64,000 nucleotides of DNA from the NCBI RefSeq assembly GCF_002022275.1, contig NZ_MSDF01000001.1, positions 62,001-126,000 on the forward strand, given 5' to 3'. Under the pieces are notes generated by a model, which saw only the letters and a program-made list of their open reading frames with translations, did not search any database and was not told where the DNA came from. This DNA comes from Pseudomonas fluorescens. Its GTDB lineage: Bacteria; Pseudomonadota; Gammaproteobacteria; Pseudomonadales; Pseudomonadaceae. Shown here one piece after another: positions 24,865 through 34,900 of this stretch. Numbering within the stretch: the first letter of the stretch is position 1; each line of letters begins with the position of its first letter. Position numbers and translations under genes: made by a program.

Positions 24865-25632
24865 TTATAGGAACATGCCGCCCGAGGCCTCGATACGCTG
24901 GGCGTTGACCCAACGACTGTCTTCGGAAAGCAGCGACGCAACTAGGTGCCCAATGTCATCCGGCAGACCGGGGCGACCTAGCGCAGTGACACTGGAAACA
25001 AACTTGTTAACGTCCGGGTTATCTCGGACGGTGCCGCCACTGAAGTCGGTCTGGATCGCACCCGGCGCTACGGCGTTAACGGTGATTCGGCGCGGTCCGA
25101 GCTCCTTGGCCTGATAGCGCGTCAGTACTTCGATCGCGCCTTTCAATGCCGCATAAGGACCGCTCTCCGGGACGCAAAAACGCGTGAGACCGGTGGAGAT
25201 GTTGATGATTCGGCCGCCGTCATTGATATGCGGGACCAGTTGCTGAGTCAGGAAGAACACGCCCTTGAAGTTGACGTCGTACAGCAGGTCCAGCTCCGCT
25301 TCCGTGGTGTGCTCGATGCTGTTGTGATGGGAGATGCCCGCGTTGTTAACTAGGAAGTCCAGGCGCTCGGCACCCAGGTCGGTCAGAGCCATGGTGACGC
25401 GATTGACAAAATCGGCAAAGGTGCCGATTTTGCCGGTGTCCAGTTGCAGTGCGATGGCTGCAGCGCCGGCTTGGCGGGCGGCTTCAACGACCTTGTCGGC
25501 TTCATCTTTGCTGGAGTTGTAAGTGAAGATACTTTGAACTCCCCGGCTAGCCAGGGCCAGAACGGTACTGCGGCCGAGGCCGCGACTACCGCCAGTAACC
25601 AGAGCTGTCTTGGGATGGGATGGGGTTGTCAT
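24865..25632 (-). CDS. SDR-family oxidoreductase (SDR2, copy A)
   Basis: This is a classical SDR of 255 aa, beginning MTTPSHPKTALVTGGSRGLG at ATG 25632 (the frame extends further but without support). The nucleotide-binding motif is TGGSRGLGRSTVLALA, followed by NNAG in DFLVNNAGISHHN, the active-site strand INISTGLTRF, Y-x-x-x-K in PYAALKGAIEVL and the C-terminal EASGGMFL. It is first in the minus-strand cluster and divergent from an AraC regulator 134 bp away. A close paralogue (about 85-90 per cent identical by eye) is intact at 39.3-40.0 kb. Confidence 0.92.
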   Translation of the reverse strand: MTTPSHPKTALVTGGSRGLGRSTVLALASRGVQSIFTYNSSKDEADKVVEAARQAGAAAIALQLDTGKIGTFADFVNRVTMALTDLGAERLDFLVNNAGISHHNSIEHTTEAELDLLYDVNFKGVFFLTQQLVPHINDGGRIINISTGLTRFCVPESGPYAALKGAIEVLTRYQAKELGPRRITVNAVAPGAIQTDFSGGTVRDNPDVNKFVSSVTALGRPGLPDDIGHLVASLLSEDSRWVNAQRIEASGGMFL

Positions 25633-25766
25633 GTTCGTTCTCCAGAGTGTGTTGAGAGACACAAATATAGAGATAAGCCGTCAAGACCAACATGCCCGAA
25701 CACAGCCAGTTCTTGCCTAATCTTGCTTGATGGGTGACGCTATGCCATCGCTATGGAGACTTAATC
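25633..25766. promoter_or_regulatory. Divergent promoter region SDR2/AraC (copy A)
   Basis: This 134-bp region separates the AraC gene from the SDR-led cluster and is the expected binding site of the regulator. Much of it is conserved in copy B (about 38045-38162), including GCCCGAACACA, CTTGCCTAATCTT and GGTGACGCTATG. I cannot assign exact -35/-10 boxes. Confidence 0.45.
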
Positions 25767-26687
25767 ATGCCAGATCTCGACCTTTTACGAATAGCGCTCT
25801 TACGCCAGTTCGAAGACAGAGGTATCAAGAGTCCCTTTTACACCCCGCTAGAGGGCGTAATTCTGCTCAAGGCCAAGGCTGAGCGGCATCCTACATATAT
25901 CGTTCACAACCCTGCCTTGTGCATTGTAGTGCAGGGTGCGAAATGGACCACATTTGGCGATCGGCGTCTTGAATATCAAGCCGGCCAGGCAATGGTTGTG
26001 AGCGTTGAGATGCCCGGCGGCAGCCAGGTGGTCGAGGGCGACGATCTGCCTTATCTGGGCATGGTGGTTGAGTTTGATCTGGCGATCATGCGCGAAGTCT
26101 ACGAGGCTCTCGCCACAGAGCCCCAGCTCGGGACGCCCAAGCAGCCGGGCGCGTTTGTGATTGACCTGAATACGCAGCTGATCAACTGTGCCGTGCGCAT
26201 ATTGGAATTGCTAGATCGCCCACAAGCGGTGTCGATCCTTTACCCCGTGGTGATGCGCGAACTGTGTTACTGGCTGCTTTCAAGTCCTCATGGGGAGGCA
26301 TTGGCTAGTCGAGTAGTAGGGAATGACCTAAACCGTAAGGTCATACAAGCGATTCGAATGCTCAGGGAGTGTTTCAACAAGAGTGTGCGCCTTGACGAGC
26401 TGGCCGACATCGCCGGTCTGAGCCCCTCGGCCTTTCACCGGCATTTCAAGATATTGACCGACATGACCCCCCTCGATTTCCAGAAGAAGATCCGTATGGT
26501 CGAGGCCCGCCGTCTGATGATCGCCGAGGATATGTCTGCAGAAACCGCTGCTTTTGAGGTGGGCTATGCCAGTGCGTCGCAATTCAGTCGCGAGTACGCA
26601 CGCATGTTCGGCGCACCGCCCCGGCGTGATATCGAGAGACTGCGGCGTAGCACGGACACGAAGGCAAGAGAGATAGAAGTCTCTTAA
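25767..26687 (+). CDS. AraC-family regulator (copy A)
   Basis: I start at ATG 25767 with GGAGA upstream, giving 306 aa. The N-terminal AraC_N-type cupin (about 20-180) contains HNPALCIVVQGAKWTTFGDR, EYQAGQAMVVSVEMPG and LNRKVIQAIRMLRECF. The C-terminal double HTH has AGLSPSAFHRHFKILTDMTP and SAETAAFEVGYASASQFSRE, a good match to the AraC signature. It probably activates the divergent SDR/NTF2/MFS cluster in response to an unknown ligand. Copy B carries a nonsense mutation just before the first HTH. Confidence 0.9.
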   Translation: MPDLDLLRIALLRQFEDRGIKSPFYTPLEGVILLKAKAERHPTYIVHNPALCIVVQGAKWTTFGDRRLEYQAGQAMVVSVEMPGGSQVVEGDDLPYLGMVVEFDLAIMREVYEALATEPQLGTPKQPGAFVIDLNTQLINCAVRILELLDRPQAVSILYPVVMRELCYWLLSSPHGEALASRVVGNDLNRKVIQAIRMLRECFNKSVRLDELADIAGLSPSAFHRHFKILTDMTPLDFQKKIRMVEARRLMIAEDMSAETAAFEVGYASASQFSREYARMFGAPPRRDIERLRRSTDTKAREIEVS

Positions 26688-26794
26688 ACGTCGGATTAAT
26701 CGCTCTCCGTTACAGACAGCCGATGCGCGTTTACCGCAGCGCAGCAATCCGCGAACAGCCAGCTTAACTACAAAAGCAGCCCACCTGCCTCTGT

Positions 26795-27142
26795 TCACAG
26801 GCGAGGCTTAATCAATGTAATTGCGCCGTTAGAACCAACCCGCTGCCATGGCAAACCGAGCACCAGCGTTTGCAGTTGTACAGCGTCGAGTTCCACGTCC
26901 AGGCTGCGATGAGTGCCGGGGCAATGGAATTTCCCTTGGTTCAATCTCCGTGATGTAAGCCAGATGCCCACGCCATCGTGCACTAGCATCTTTATCCGGT
27001 TGGCGCGTCGGTTGATAAACAGATGTGCGCAGTGCGGCTTTGCCGCACCAAGTACCGCGACCACGCTGGCCAGCGCAGAGTCGGTACCAGCACGCATGTC
27101 CATGCGTTCGGTGGCGAGCCAGATGGCGTCGATGCGGATCAT
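26795..27142 (-). CDS. tnpB: IS66 TnpB (accessory ORF2)
   Basis: IS66-type TnpB has the signature AIWLATERMDMRAGTDSALA, SVVAVLGAAKPHCAHLFINR and later LNQGKFHCPG. The start is ATG 27142 (MIRIDAIWLA). TnpB is a conserved accessory protein required for IS66 transposition. The IS is incomplete: no tnpC follows on the left; instead the sequence runs into DNA shared with the 3' flank of the second AraC copy. It is possibly defective as a transposon. Confidence 0.85.
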   Translation of the reverse strand: MIRIDAIWLATERMDMRAGTDSALASVVAVLGAAKPHCAHLFINRRANRIKMLVHDGVGIWLTSRRLNQGKFHCPGTHRSLDVELDAVQLQTLVLGLPWQRVGSNGAITLIKPRL

Positions 27143-27268
27143 TGCGAGAGGCTTCGAATGAAGCGGGCGCAGCCGTCCGGGTCGCAGACGGGCCATTCGG
27201 CCGTAATGGATTAGTCGCCCTGCGGCAGCGTAATAACTACCACTTCAACAGCGTGACTTGGGCATCGG

Positions 27269-27454
27269 TTACAGTGGCACGAATGCTGGCAGCGATGCCG
27301 CGGGCTTTTGGCGGTAAATACTCAGCCACTTGCGGATGACGTTGGCGTTAATGCAGTGGCTGATGGCGACACTCGACACTGTGGCACCTGGTTGCGGGCA
27401 CTCCTGCACGACCTGGGCCTTGAAGGGTTTGGGAACAGAGCATCGTTGGCGCAT
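27269..27454 (-). pseudogene. tnpA: IS66 TnpA, 3'-disrupted
   Basis: The protein from ATG 27454 (MRQRCSVPKPFKAQVVQECP) matches the start of IS66 TnpA proteins, including PGATVSSVAISHCINANVIR and KWL..YR..PAASLPAFVPL. It then stops at once, where complete TnpAs continue, and the gap to tnpB contains no continuation in this frame. I call it truncated or frameshifted. The longer frame back to 27490 has no supporting start. Confidence 0.6.
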
Positions 27455-27530
27455 GGGGATGCTGGCATTAGGGCAATTGCGTCTGCTCAAAAATAGGTAG
27501 ACAGAATTGCCCTTAATGCTGGAGCTCGGA

Positions 27531-27553
27531 AGGTGTGTTCGCCATCCGCTTAC
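27531..27553 (-). repeat. IS66 terminal inverted repeat (tnpA side)
   Basis: Reading on the minus strand gives GTAAGCGG followed by ATGGCGAACACACCT, identical to 2306-2328. It lies about 77 bp upstream of the tnpA start, as expected for the left terminal repeat of an IS66 element whose genes run leftwards. Beyond it (27554 onwards) lies an mvaT-like fragment that is not part of the element. Confidence 0.7.
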
Positions 27554-27565
27554 AGCTTAAATTCA

Positions 27566-27690
27566 CTTCTTCAGCCAGGACTCAACAGTGTCGGAACCGT
27601 ACTCAGCTTTCCACTCTGTCAACGTATTGTGATTGCCACCTTTGGTTTCGACGAACTCACGCATGCGTCTGGGCATCAAGCCTTGCGTGA
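27566..27690 (-). pseudogene. C-terminal fragment of an MvaT/MvaU-type H-NS analogue
   Basis: The minus-strand frame reads REFVETKGGNHNTLTEWKAE, then YGSDTVESWLKK and a stop. This matches the DNA-binding C-terminal domain of MvaT-family xenogeneic silencers (VVETKGGNH-x-x-L-x-x-WKAEYG-x-x-VVE-x-W), including the GGNH minor-groove-binding hook. The N-terminal oligomerisation domain is absent, and upstream the sequence becomes IS66 tnpC within 1-3 codons. It is an IS-truncated gene 3' end, unlikely to be functional. Confidence 0.7.
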
Positions 27691-28217
27691 TTAGACCGGT
27701 TGCAACTTATGCGGCAGCAACTGATCGATTTCACTCGCCCACTGTGTCGGCAGGCACGTGAGGACATCTTTCAAATAGGCATACGGATCATGCCCGTTAA
27801 GCCGCGCAGACTGGATCAAACTCATGATCGCCGCTGCCCGTTTTCCGCTGCGTAGCGGCCCTGCGAAGAGCCAGTTCTTGCGAGCCCAAGTCGGATCTGG
27901 CTCTCGCACCAATTGTTATCAATGGGTACGGCCCCGTCATCGAGGTAGCGCGACAGCGCAGCCCAGCGTTTGAGGCTGTAATCGAGTGCTCTGCTGATAG
28001 CCGAACCTTCGGGCACGAGGTCACGCTGGGCGATCATCCAGGCATGCAGCATCTCCATCACCAGCATGGCTTTTTCTTGCCGTATTTGGCGGCGCAAATC
28101 CGGCTCCAGGTCGCGGGTTTCAATTTCGATTTCGTACAGTAATTGGATATAACGCAGGGCCTGCTCGGCGAGCACTCTTGTTGGTGGCGTGCAGCTCGAA
28201 GAACTTGCGCCGCGCAT
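27691..28217 (-). pseudogene. IS66 tnpC (transposase) C-terminal remnant, frameshifted
   Basis: Two overlapping frames together encode the end of an IS66 transposase. The upstream frame has HARRKFFELHATN, then ALRYIQLLYEIE and MLHAWMIAQRDLVPEGSAIS, RALDYSLKRWAALSRYLDDG and PIDNNWCESQIR, with the third DDE-region Asp/Asn-Asn and Glu. The second has KNWLFAGPLRSGKRAAAIMS and LIQSARLNGHDPYAYLKDVL, ending IDQLLPHKLQPV. Frameshifts lie near 28170 and 27895, so it is dead. It abuts an IS481 fragment on the right and the mvaT remnant on the left. Confidence 0.75.
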
Positions 28218-28626
28218 GTTTGGGGTAGACAGCTACACGCCGCTGTACTCGCTGAGGCGTGATCAGGTCAGCTGCTTTGAGGATGTTGTAGATCGTCGTT
28301 TTGGACAGCGGATCCTGATCCGGAAAACGCTTTAGCAAGTCATTCTAGATTTTCTTGGGCCCTGGAGTTGTTTGTCCAATAGATCGAAGCTCGACAATTG
28401 CCTGCCTAACAGCGACAGGCACCACATAGCTCTGGTTATGCCGACAACGGCTGCGCCCCTTAAGCCTGCTAGCGCCTTCGGTTTCGTAACGCTCGACCCA
28501 TTTATAACCAGTCTTTAGACTGATTTCGTAGTCGCGGCATAGCTTGCTAAAGGTTTGTTTGTCTGCCAGATAGGCAGCGATGAACATCACTTTGAGGTCC
28601 ATAGGTTTCAGCTTTCTCCAGGTCAT
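28218..28626 (-). pseudogene. IS481-family transposase N-terminal remnant with in-frame stop
   Basis: From ATG 28626 the frame reads MTWRKLKPMDLKVMFIAAYL, then CRDYEISLKTGYKWVERYET and EGASRLKGRSRCRHNQS, the helix-turn-helix start of IS481 transposases. A TAG near 28345 interrupts GPKKI*NDLLKRFPDQDPLS, which continues in the same frame to TTIYNILKAADLITPQRVQR, where IS66 sequence takes over. The catalytic rve domain is absent. It is a non-functional fragment. Confidence 0.72.
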
Positions 28627-28909
28627 GGCCTGATCCTCGCAAAATCGACCTTGCCAGTTAAAAACTGTTACCTATTTGCGTGAACTGATTTTTAACCCAT
28701 GTGGGTGAGTCATACCCGCATTCGCTTCTTGACCGCCAGACGCAGCATTTGAATTACCATCGATTTAATTGCCGAAAACGACGTGATACAGTAGGCCCAG
28801 GCCTAAGCATAGTGGGTTTCTTTTCGCCCGGCGCGAGTATCTGCATTAGCGTTTAGTCAGTGGTGATCATTGGAAATATCTGAGCTCTTCATCTGATTAC
28901 TTGCATTTC

Positions 28910-29317
28910 TTACAATGCCTTGATGAGCCTTTTGACATTTTGCAGATGGTCTATGGCGCGCATCATACTATAAAGCGACTCGCCATCAGGCAAATTTTGC
29001 AAGTCAACACGCAAACTAGAATAGTGCTGAGTTTTCGGCGGCATGTAGCATAAGCTTTGACTTTCATACACGAGCGTATTACGAACCATTGGATGATTTT
29101 TACAAAAGCCATCAAGCTCCTCTGCTTTTGCCTCCTGACGATTAATGATAAGCAGGTCAAAAGCCTGCTTACCATAACGTGTAACTGCCACAAACTCTTC
29201 AAACGAATTCATAGGCGCAATACGATAGCAACCTAGTTTATTTAAAATTTTTTCGACGTAAAGACGACGAGCATGTTGTTGATCAACAATAAGTATTCGT
29301 GTGGACTTATTTATCAT
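28910..29317 (-). CDS. Degenerate single-domain response regulator
   Basis: This 135-aa protein has a receiver-like start (STRILIVDQQHARRLYVEKI) and the hydrophobic third strand AFDLLIINRQEA, where the phospho-accepting Asp is replaced by Asn. The acidic pair after beta-1 is reduced to D-Q, and no clear beta-5 Lys is visible. It would therefore not be phosphorylated in the normal way and may act as a protein-interaction module. It is downstream of, and in the same direction as, the REC-EAL gene (66 bp apart from its stop), which suggests a functional link. Confidence 0.65.
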   Translation of the reverse strand: MINKSTRILIVDQQHARRLYVEKILNKLGCYRIAPMNSFEEFVAVTRYGKQAFDLLIINRQEAKAEELDGFCKNHPMVRNTLVYESQSLCYMPPKTQHYSSLRVDLQNLPDGESLYSMMRAIDHLQNVKRLIKAL

Positions 29318-29383
29318 CGTAGACTCCTTTCAGTGGACGATTCAATGCAGAGTTGCCGTAGGCAATAGGACACCCAAGAATGT

Positions 29384-30595
29384 TCAGCTAACGATTGGAA
29401 ATGTGTCGGCCAGCTGTGTACGCTTTTCCAACCAGTCCAGCGTTTGTGCCGCAGGCATGGGCTTCGCGCACAAATAGCCTTGCCCATTACTGCATCCAAG
29501 ATCAACTAGAACTCGACGTTGCACCTCGGTCTCAACGCCCTCTACAACCACCGACATGCCCAGAGTTCGCCCCAGAGCCAAGGTGCTGCTGACAACTGCG
29601 CGACAACGAGGTTCGTACTCAAGTCCACGGGTGAATAGAGAATCAAGCTTTATCTCATTGAACGGCAATTGGCAGAGGCGTTGGAGGGCCGAGAAGCCTG
29701 CACCAAAATCATCAATCGACAGTCCACAACCCATAATGCGCAGGCAAACTAAACTCTCTAGAGTAGTAGGAGATATCTCAAGCAAATCAGTTTCCGTAAG
29801 TTCAAAGGTCAGGCCCGAGCCAGGCATACTACGATCTTTCAAAATACGCATAACACGCGAAATTAACTCTTCGTGCGTCAATAATTCGGTTTCCAAATTG
29901 AACGCTAGGCTTATTGCATGACCACGCTCCCATGCTTGCTTTTGAAGACTTAGACCTAGCTGAAGCTGGGAATATAGTAATTCCTTCATTAGCCCGAGAC
30001 GCTTGAGTACAGGGATGAATATGGATGGCGGAAGAATTCCTTTCACTGGGTGATGCCAACGAGCTAAAACCTCAAAACTGCTCACATGCCCTGTTACCAG
30101 ATTAAATTTTGGTTGAAAATAAGGTACCACTTGATTCTGCAAGAGCGCGACTCGCATATCTTCATCGCTAGCCAGCTCGACAGAAGAGGCTGGTAAAAGC
30201 GCATACGAAGTTTTTTTCATGTAATCGTGCAGCATTTGCTCCAATGCTGCCGACTGAAGAGGATAACTAATATCTCCTAAAAACCTCAAGCCTTGCAACG
30301 ATGTGATCTGACGCATTACCCCCCGTAGATCGCCTTGTAACGAACCACTGATAATCACCGAATTCGCTAACCCTGCCTGCCCAACATCCTTAATAAACTT
30401 TAGACTTTTCATACTTAAGTCAAACATTGCCACATCCACTCTCCCTTTTTCCTGTAATATTTTCCACGCCTCCTGGCCGTCAGAGGCGCCAAGAACCTCA
30501 TGGCATCCGAGTTGAAACAATTGAGTTACGGCGATAGTGCGTTGAAAAGCGTTACTTGCAATCACCAATATACGCAGAGGAAAGGGTTTGGGCAT
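29384..30595 (-). CDS. REC-EAL c-di-GMP phosphodiesterase (RocR-like)
   Basis: I take ATG 30595 (MPKPFPLRILVIASNAFQRT) as the start, though ATG 30646 is possible. The protein of about 403 aa has a receiver domain (residues 7-125, with VDVAMFDLSMKS holding the candidate phospho-Asp) and an EAL domain (about 150-395). Catalytic EAL motifs are kept: SSFEVLARW (E-x-L-x-R), LAFNLE (Asn), LTFELTETD (Glu), SIDDFGAGFSAL (DDFG), IKLD (Lys), VVEGVET (Glu) and CSNGQGYLCAKP (Gln-GY). It should hydrolyse c-di-GMP in the cytoplasm. It lies between the degenerate receiver gene and the lipoprotein/adhesin pair, so it may tune adhesin-mediated attachment. Confidence 0.85.
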   Translation of the reverse strand: MPKPFPLRILVIASNAFQRTIAVTQLFQLGCHEVLGASDGQEAWKILQEKGRVDVAMFDLSMKSLKFIKDVGQAGLANSVIISGSLQGDLRGVMRQITSLQGLRFLGDISYPLQSAALEQMLHDYMKKTSYALLPASSVELASDEDMRVALLQNQVVPYFQPKFNLVTGHVSSFEVLARWHHPVKGILPPSIFIPVLKRLGLMKELLYSQLQLGLSLQKQAWERGHAISLAFNLETELLTHEELISRVMRILKDRSMPGSGLTFELTETDLLEISPTTLESLVCLRIMGCGLSIDDFGAGFSALQRLCQLPFNEIKLDSLFTRGLEYEPRCRAVVSSTLALGRTLGMSVVVEGVETEVQRRVLVDLGCSNGQGYLCAKPMPAAQTLDWLEKRTQLADTFPIVS

Positions 30596-30950
30596 GGTAG
30601 TGGATAACTCAAAATGTAGAGGAAAAATCAATTTCCCGGGTTTCATAGCTAACTTTCATGAGATAAGTTTGCATTAACGCAAGGGATGCTCGTTAAAAAC
30701 TGAACTTTTCGACGCACGACAATTTGCATCTAGCAATGCGCTTGTCCTTGACAAAACATTGCTTCAGACCAGCAACCTAAAAAACAACGATACCGCCCGC
30801 CTCTACATAATTCACCGCAGATAGTTAGTTTATGGCACAAACTTCGATTTCAATACCGGCGCAAAACTCCAAACTAATAAAGTATGGGTAGCTAGTATGC
30901 CGCTGCCAGTCTGAGTGAATGACGCTCTACGAACGATTGAATGTTTAAAG
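30596..30950. other. Intergenic, likely promoter of the REC-EAL gene
   Basis: This stretch is AT-rich with no credible gene. It lies between the REC-EAL start and the 3' end of the lipoprotein gene; only the alternative upstream start (30646) uses part of it. Confidence 0.5.
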
Positions 30951-31847
30951 CTAATTATTCGACCAGGTTCTTAATGCAGAGTTTGTCGAAACGGCGTTTT
31001 TTATCAACTCAGGTGCAAGATAGGCGGTATCAAGCAAATATATCTTGCCCAAGAGCTTACCTTCACCATACCAAGGCGTCCGATTCATGCTCAGGTTCAG
31101 CCCGTCGTAGCCATACTCAAAAAGATAACCGCTGTTGCTGCGGAACTTGAAGTCACTGTCGGAATACTCAAGCAGTGTGAAGTCCGTACCCTGACCGCTG
31201 GCGTAGAGTTCCTTGACCCGCTGCAGATAAGCCGGAGCTATTGCGGCAAAAAGACTTTGAGCATTCTGGTTGTATTGCTCCAGCGTCAGACCGAGGGATT
31301 TTTCCAGTTCCGTGGCGATCAGCGCAAAAAGTTCAGCGTCAGCTTTGGCAACGGCCAGTTGCACGTCTAGAAAACGATTGAGTTTTTGTGGATCAACAAC
31401 GAGTGCTGTGGTTTTTATAGTCCCGGCCGCTTCGGCTTTGGCTTCTACCATAAACTCGCTGGTTTTCGGCAAGGTCATGACGGAAGTCGCTATATAGGCG
31501 GCACAGGCGGTCACTCTTTGGGGCCGGTCCGGATTTACCAGCAGTGAAAGCGGGTGACCTTGTTGTGGGATGTTGTTGAGCTCAATGCCTTGTTGACGCA
31601 GCGTCTGACTAACCTGTTCCTGTGAGCTTTCGCCACGGGCCAGTTCACAGACCTGGCGCATCATCAGATCATTCCGCTGTCCTGCTACGGTCGGCACCAG
31701 GGCCATTACCGCCCCCTGAATGATTGGCAGTGCAGGCAACGCCACGCTGTGTGAGACGATGTTGTCAGCCCGGTGGTGGGACATATCATCACAGCCAGCC
31801 AGAAGGATCAGCGGCAGAATCCAGCTTGGAATCTTGAATAAGGACAT
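30951..31847 (-). CDS. Lipoprotein paired with the trimeric adhesin
   Basis: The N-terminus (MSLFKIPSWILPLILLAGCD) is a lipoprotein signal with lipobox LLAGC. The D at +2 would normally predict retention in the inner membrane, although that rule is not strict in Pseudomonas. The 298-aa mature part is helical and then beta-rich (LLEYSDSDFKFRSNSGYLFE, YGYDGLNLSMN). It follows the adhesin gene by 100 bp. Trimeric autotransporters such as Salmonella SadA are encoded beside a helper lipoprotein (SadB), so a trafficking or assembly role is plausible, though sequence homology with SadB is not evident to me. Otherwise the function is unknown. Confidence 0.7.
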   Translation of the reverse strand: MSLFKIPSWILPLILLAGCDDMSHHRADNIVSHSVALPALPIIQGAVMALVPTVAGQRNDLMMRQVCELARGESSQEQVSQTLRQQGIELNNIPQQGHPLSLLVNPDRPQRVTACAAYIATSVMTLPKTSEFMVEAKAEAAGTIKTTALVVDPQKLNRFLDVQLAVAKADAELFALIATELEKSLGLTLEQYNQNAQSLFAAIAPAYLQRVKELYASGQGTDFTLLEYSDSDFKFRSNSGYLFEYGYDGLNLSMNRTPWYGEGKLLGKIYLLDTAYLAPELIKNAVSTNSALRTWSNN

Positions 31848-31947
31848 GCTCTTGTCTCGGGTGAGTACGTGTAAAACCAGGCTGCACGGGTACAGCCTGG
31901 TTGTCAGGTCTAAACAATGTTCGCGATGGCTCGAATGCTTCAGTTAC

Positions 31948-34900
31948 CTACCACTGATAGCCCATACCGACACCAATCCCCGCGTCCCCTTGCGTATTGG
32001 TAGTGGCTTGCAGCTTGCTGACCCAGCGACCGTTATCGGAGATTCTCGATACGCCAAACGAAAGCGCCGATTGCCCGCGATAGTTGGCTGCTGCGATTGA
32101 CGTCATACTGGCTCCAGGAGAGTAGGGCTGTGGCAGGCTTGCCATGGCCATGGCACCGGCGATGCCCGCGCTCAAGGTGTCGTCCTGCTTCTTCAGGTCG
32201 CGCTTGAGTTCGGAGTAACGCTGGTCAGTGTAGGCGTTAACGTCGTTGGTGATGTTCGAAACGCTTTTATTGAGCTGATCGAAGTTCACCGCGTCAGTGC
32301 CTTGGGTCGCGGCCGCTACATTGGTGATCTGCCGTTCGCTGCCCACGACGCCCACCGAGACGCTGTTATCACGACTCGCCACCGAGTTGGCCCCCAGCGC
32401 CGTGCTGTGGCTCCCCGTGGCGCTGGCACCGTTACCCATGGCCACCGAATTAGCTCCGGAAGCCTTTGCATTGGTGCCGACTGCTGCGCTGTTGTTGCCG
32501 GAAGCCACCGAGCCTGCACCACCGGCCACAGCATTGGTACCTGTAGCGGAGGGTTTGGCTTCGGTGCTGGTGTTGTTTACTTGGAACATGCCGTCGGTGC
32601 CATTCTGCACCTTGGAAACATTGCCTTCGATCTGGGTGACACGGTTGTCCACGGCCGTAATGCTGCCAGTGATGTTGCTGATGTTGTTGTTGACGGTGCT
32701 CAGTGAGTTATCGGTGTACTGCTTGGACTCGGCCACCGCGCCATCGAGCTGGCGTACGTTGACTGCATCAGTGGCCTGGCGGCCATCGGCAACGTTGCTG
32801 ATCGTGCGGGTCTGGCCCGTGGCGGCATTGCCCACCGAAACAGTGCCCACGCTGGCGTTGCTGGCGTTGGAGTATTTGCCGGTGTAGTTCTCGGCACCGC
32901 GGCCATTGTCGCTTGAGCCTTGACCCACGGCTACGCTGCCATTGGCACTCGCCGTGGCGCCATTGCCCACCGCCACAGCTCCTGCGCCGGTTGCTTGCGC
33001 ACCGTTGCCGGAGGCCACCGAGCCTGTGCCCGAAGCCTGCGCGCCGTTGCCCGAGGCTACCGCGCCATTCCCGGAGGCACTGGCGTTGCCGCCGATCGCC
33101 ACCGAGTCCGCGCCGCTGGCCACCGAGTCAGCCTGGGTAGAGTTGGCGTGGAAGTACTTCACGCCGCCACCGTTGGTGATGTTGTTGATATTGCCCTCAA
33201 TGGTGGTAACGCGCCCGCCGAGGTTGGTGATGCTGGTGGTGTTTTGCGCCACCTGGTCACCCACCGCCGTCAGTTGCTCTACGTTCACTGCATCGTTCGG
33301 CGCCGAGCCGGCAGCTACGCCAGTGATCTTGCGATTACCCGACGCGGTGCCAATGCCCAATTCGCCGACCGAAGTCTGCGGCGCGGTCAGGCCATAAGCG
33401 GTGTAGCCGCTCTGGGCGCCGACCGTAGTGACCGAATTGGAACCCAGCGCGATGCTGGTGGCTTGACTGGCCACCGCACCGGCGCCGAGTGCCAGGGACT
33501 GCACGCCCTGAGCCTGGGCATCGACGCCGATAGCAATACCGGAAGTCGCCAACACTTTGCTATTGCGACCTACTGCAATACCGTCCGGCGCCGCCTGGTC
33601 AACGGTGGCCTGGTTACCGATGCCGATACCGTTGTCACCACTGACCACGGTACCGCCGCCTACGGCGACGGCTTCCAGACCTACCGCCTGGGAGTCCGCG
33701 CTGGTCGAATTGGCGTGGAAGTACTTGATGCCCGCACCGTTGGTGATGTTGGTGATGTCGCCCTCAATGGTGGTCACTCGGCCGCCGAGGTTGGTGATGC
33801 TGGTGGTGTTCTGTGTCACCCGGTCTCCGACGGAGGTCAGTTGTGCCACGTTTACCGCATCGTTCGGTGCCGAGCCGCCAGCCACGCCAGTGATCTTGCG
33901 ATCACCCAGCGCGGTCCCAATCCCCAATTCGCCGACCGAAGTCTGCGGCGCGGTCAGGCCATAAGCGGTGTAGCCATTCTGGGCACCGACCGTGGTGACC
34001 GAGCTTGAACCCAGCGCAATGCTGGTGGCCTGACTGGCCACGGCACCGGCGCCGAGTGCCAGCGATTGCTCACCCTGGGCCTCCGCCTGGGTGCCGATGG
34101 CAATGCCGGAGGCCAGCAGGACCTGGGTATTGCGACCAATCGCGATACCGCCAGCGGCAGCCTGCCCGACGGTGGCCTGGTTGCCGATACCGATACCGTT
34201 ATCACCATTGACTACGGTGGCCGGGCCGACGGCAATCGACTCTTGCCCTACGGACAGGGAGTCTTGTGGATTGGTCGAGTTGGCGTGGAAGTACATGGTA
34301 CCGGTAGCGCTGATCGAGCCAATCGCACCGGTCAGTTGACGCAACGTCACGGCATCCTGGGAGCTGGTACCGTCCGCCACGTTGGTGAGTTGGCGGTACT
34401 GGCCGGTTTTACCCAGTGACACGGCACCCAGTAAGGTCGCGTCGGAGGTGTCGTAGCGAATGGCACCATTGCCCACTGGAATCAAACCGGTTGAGGGTGC
34501 GATGGCACGGTCCGAGACCGAGCCTTGGCCCAGCGCCACACCGCCCAGCACTTGCACGCTGCTCAGGTTACCCAAGGCAACGCCGCCCGTCGTCGTTGCC
34601 ACTGCCCCGGCGCCTGCGGCGAAGGATTGCGCGCCACCCGCTACCGATTGCGGACCAATGGCTACGCTGTCGACGCCCGTCGCGGAGCTATCAGCCAAGG
34701 TCGAATTGGAATGGAAATACTTGATTCCCGTACCGTTGTTGACGATGTTGTTGACCGAGGTGCCCAGACCGTCGACGGCAGTATTCGTCGCAAACAACTG
34801 GCTGCCGTTAACCGCATCGGTGCTGGTACCTGTGACTCGGCCTGCCGCCACATTGGTAATCTGACGTTCATTGCCCGCCGATCCCAAGCTCAACACGCCA

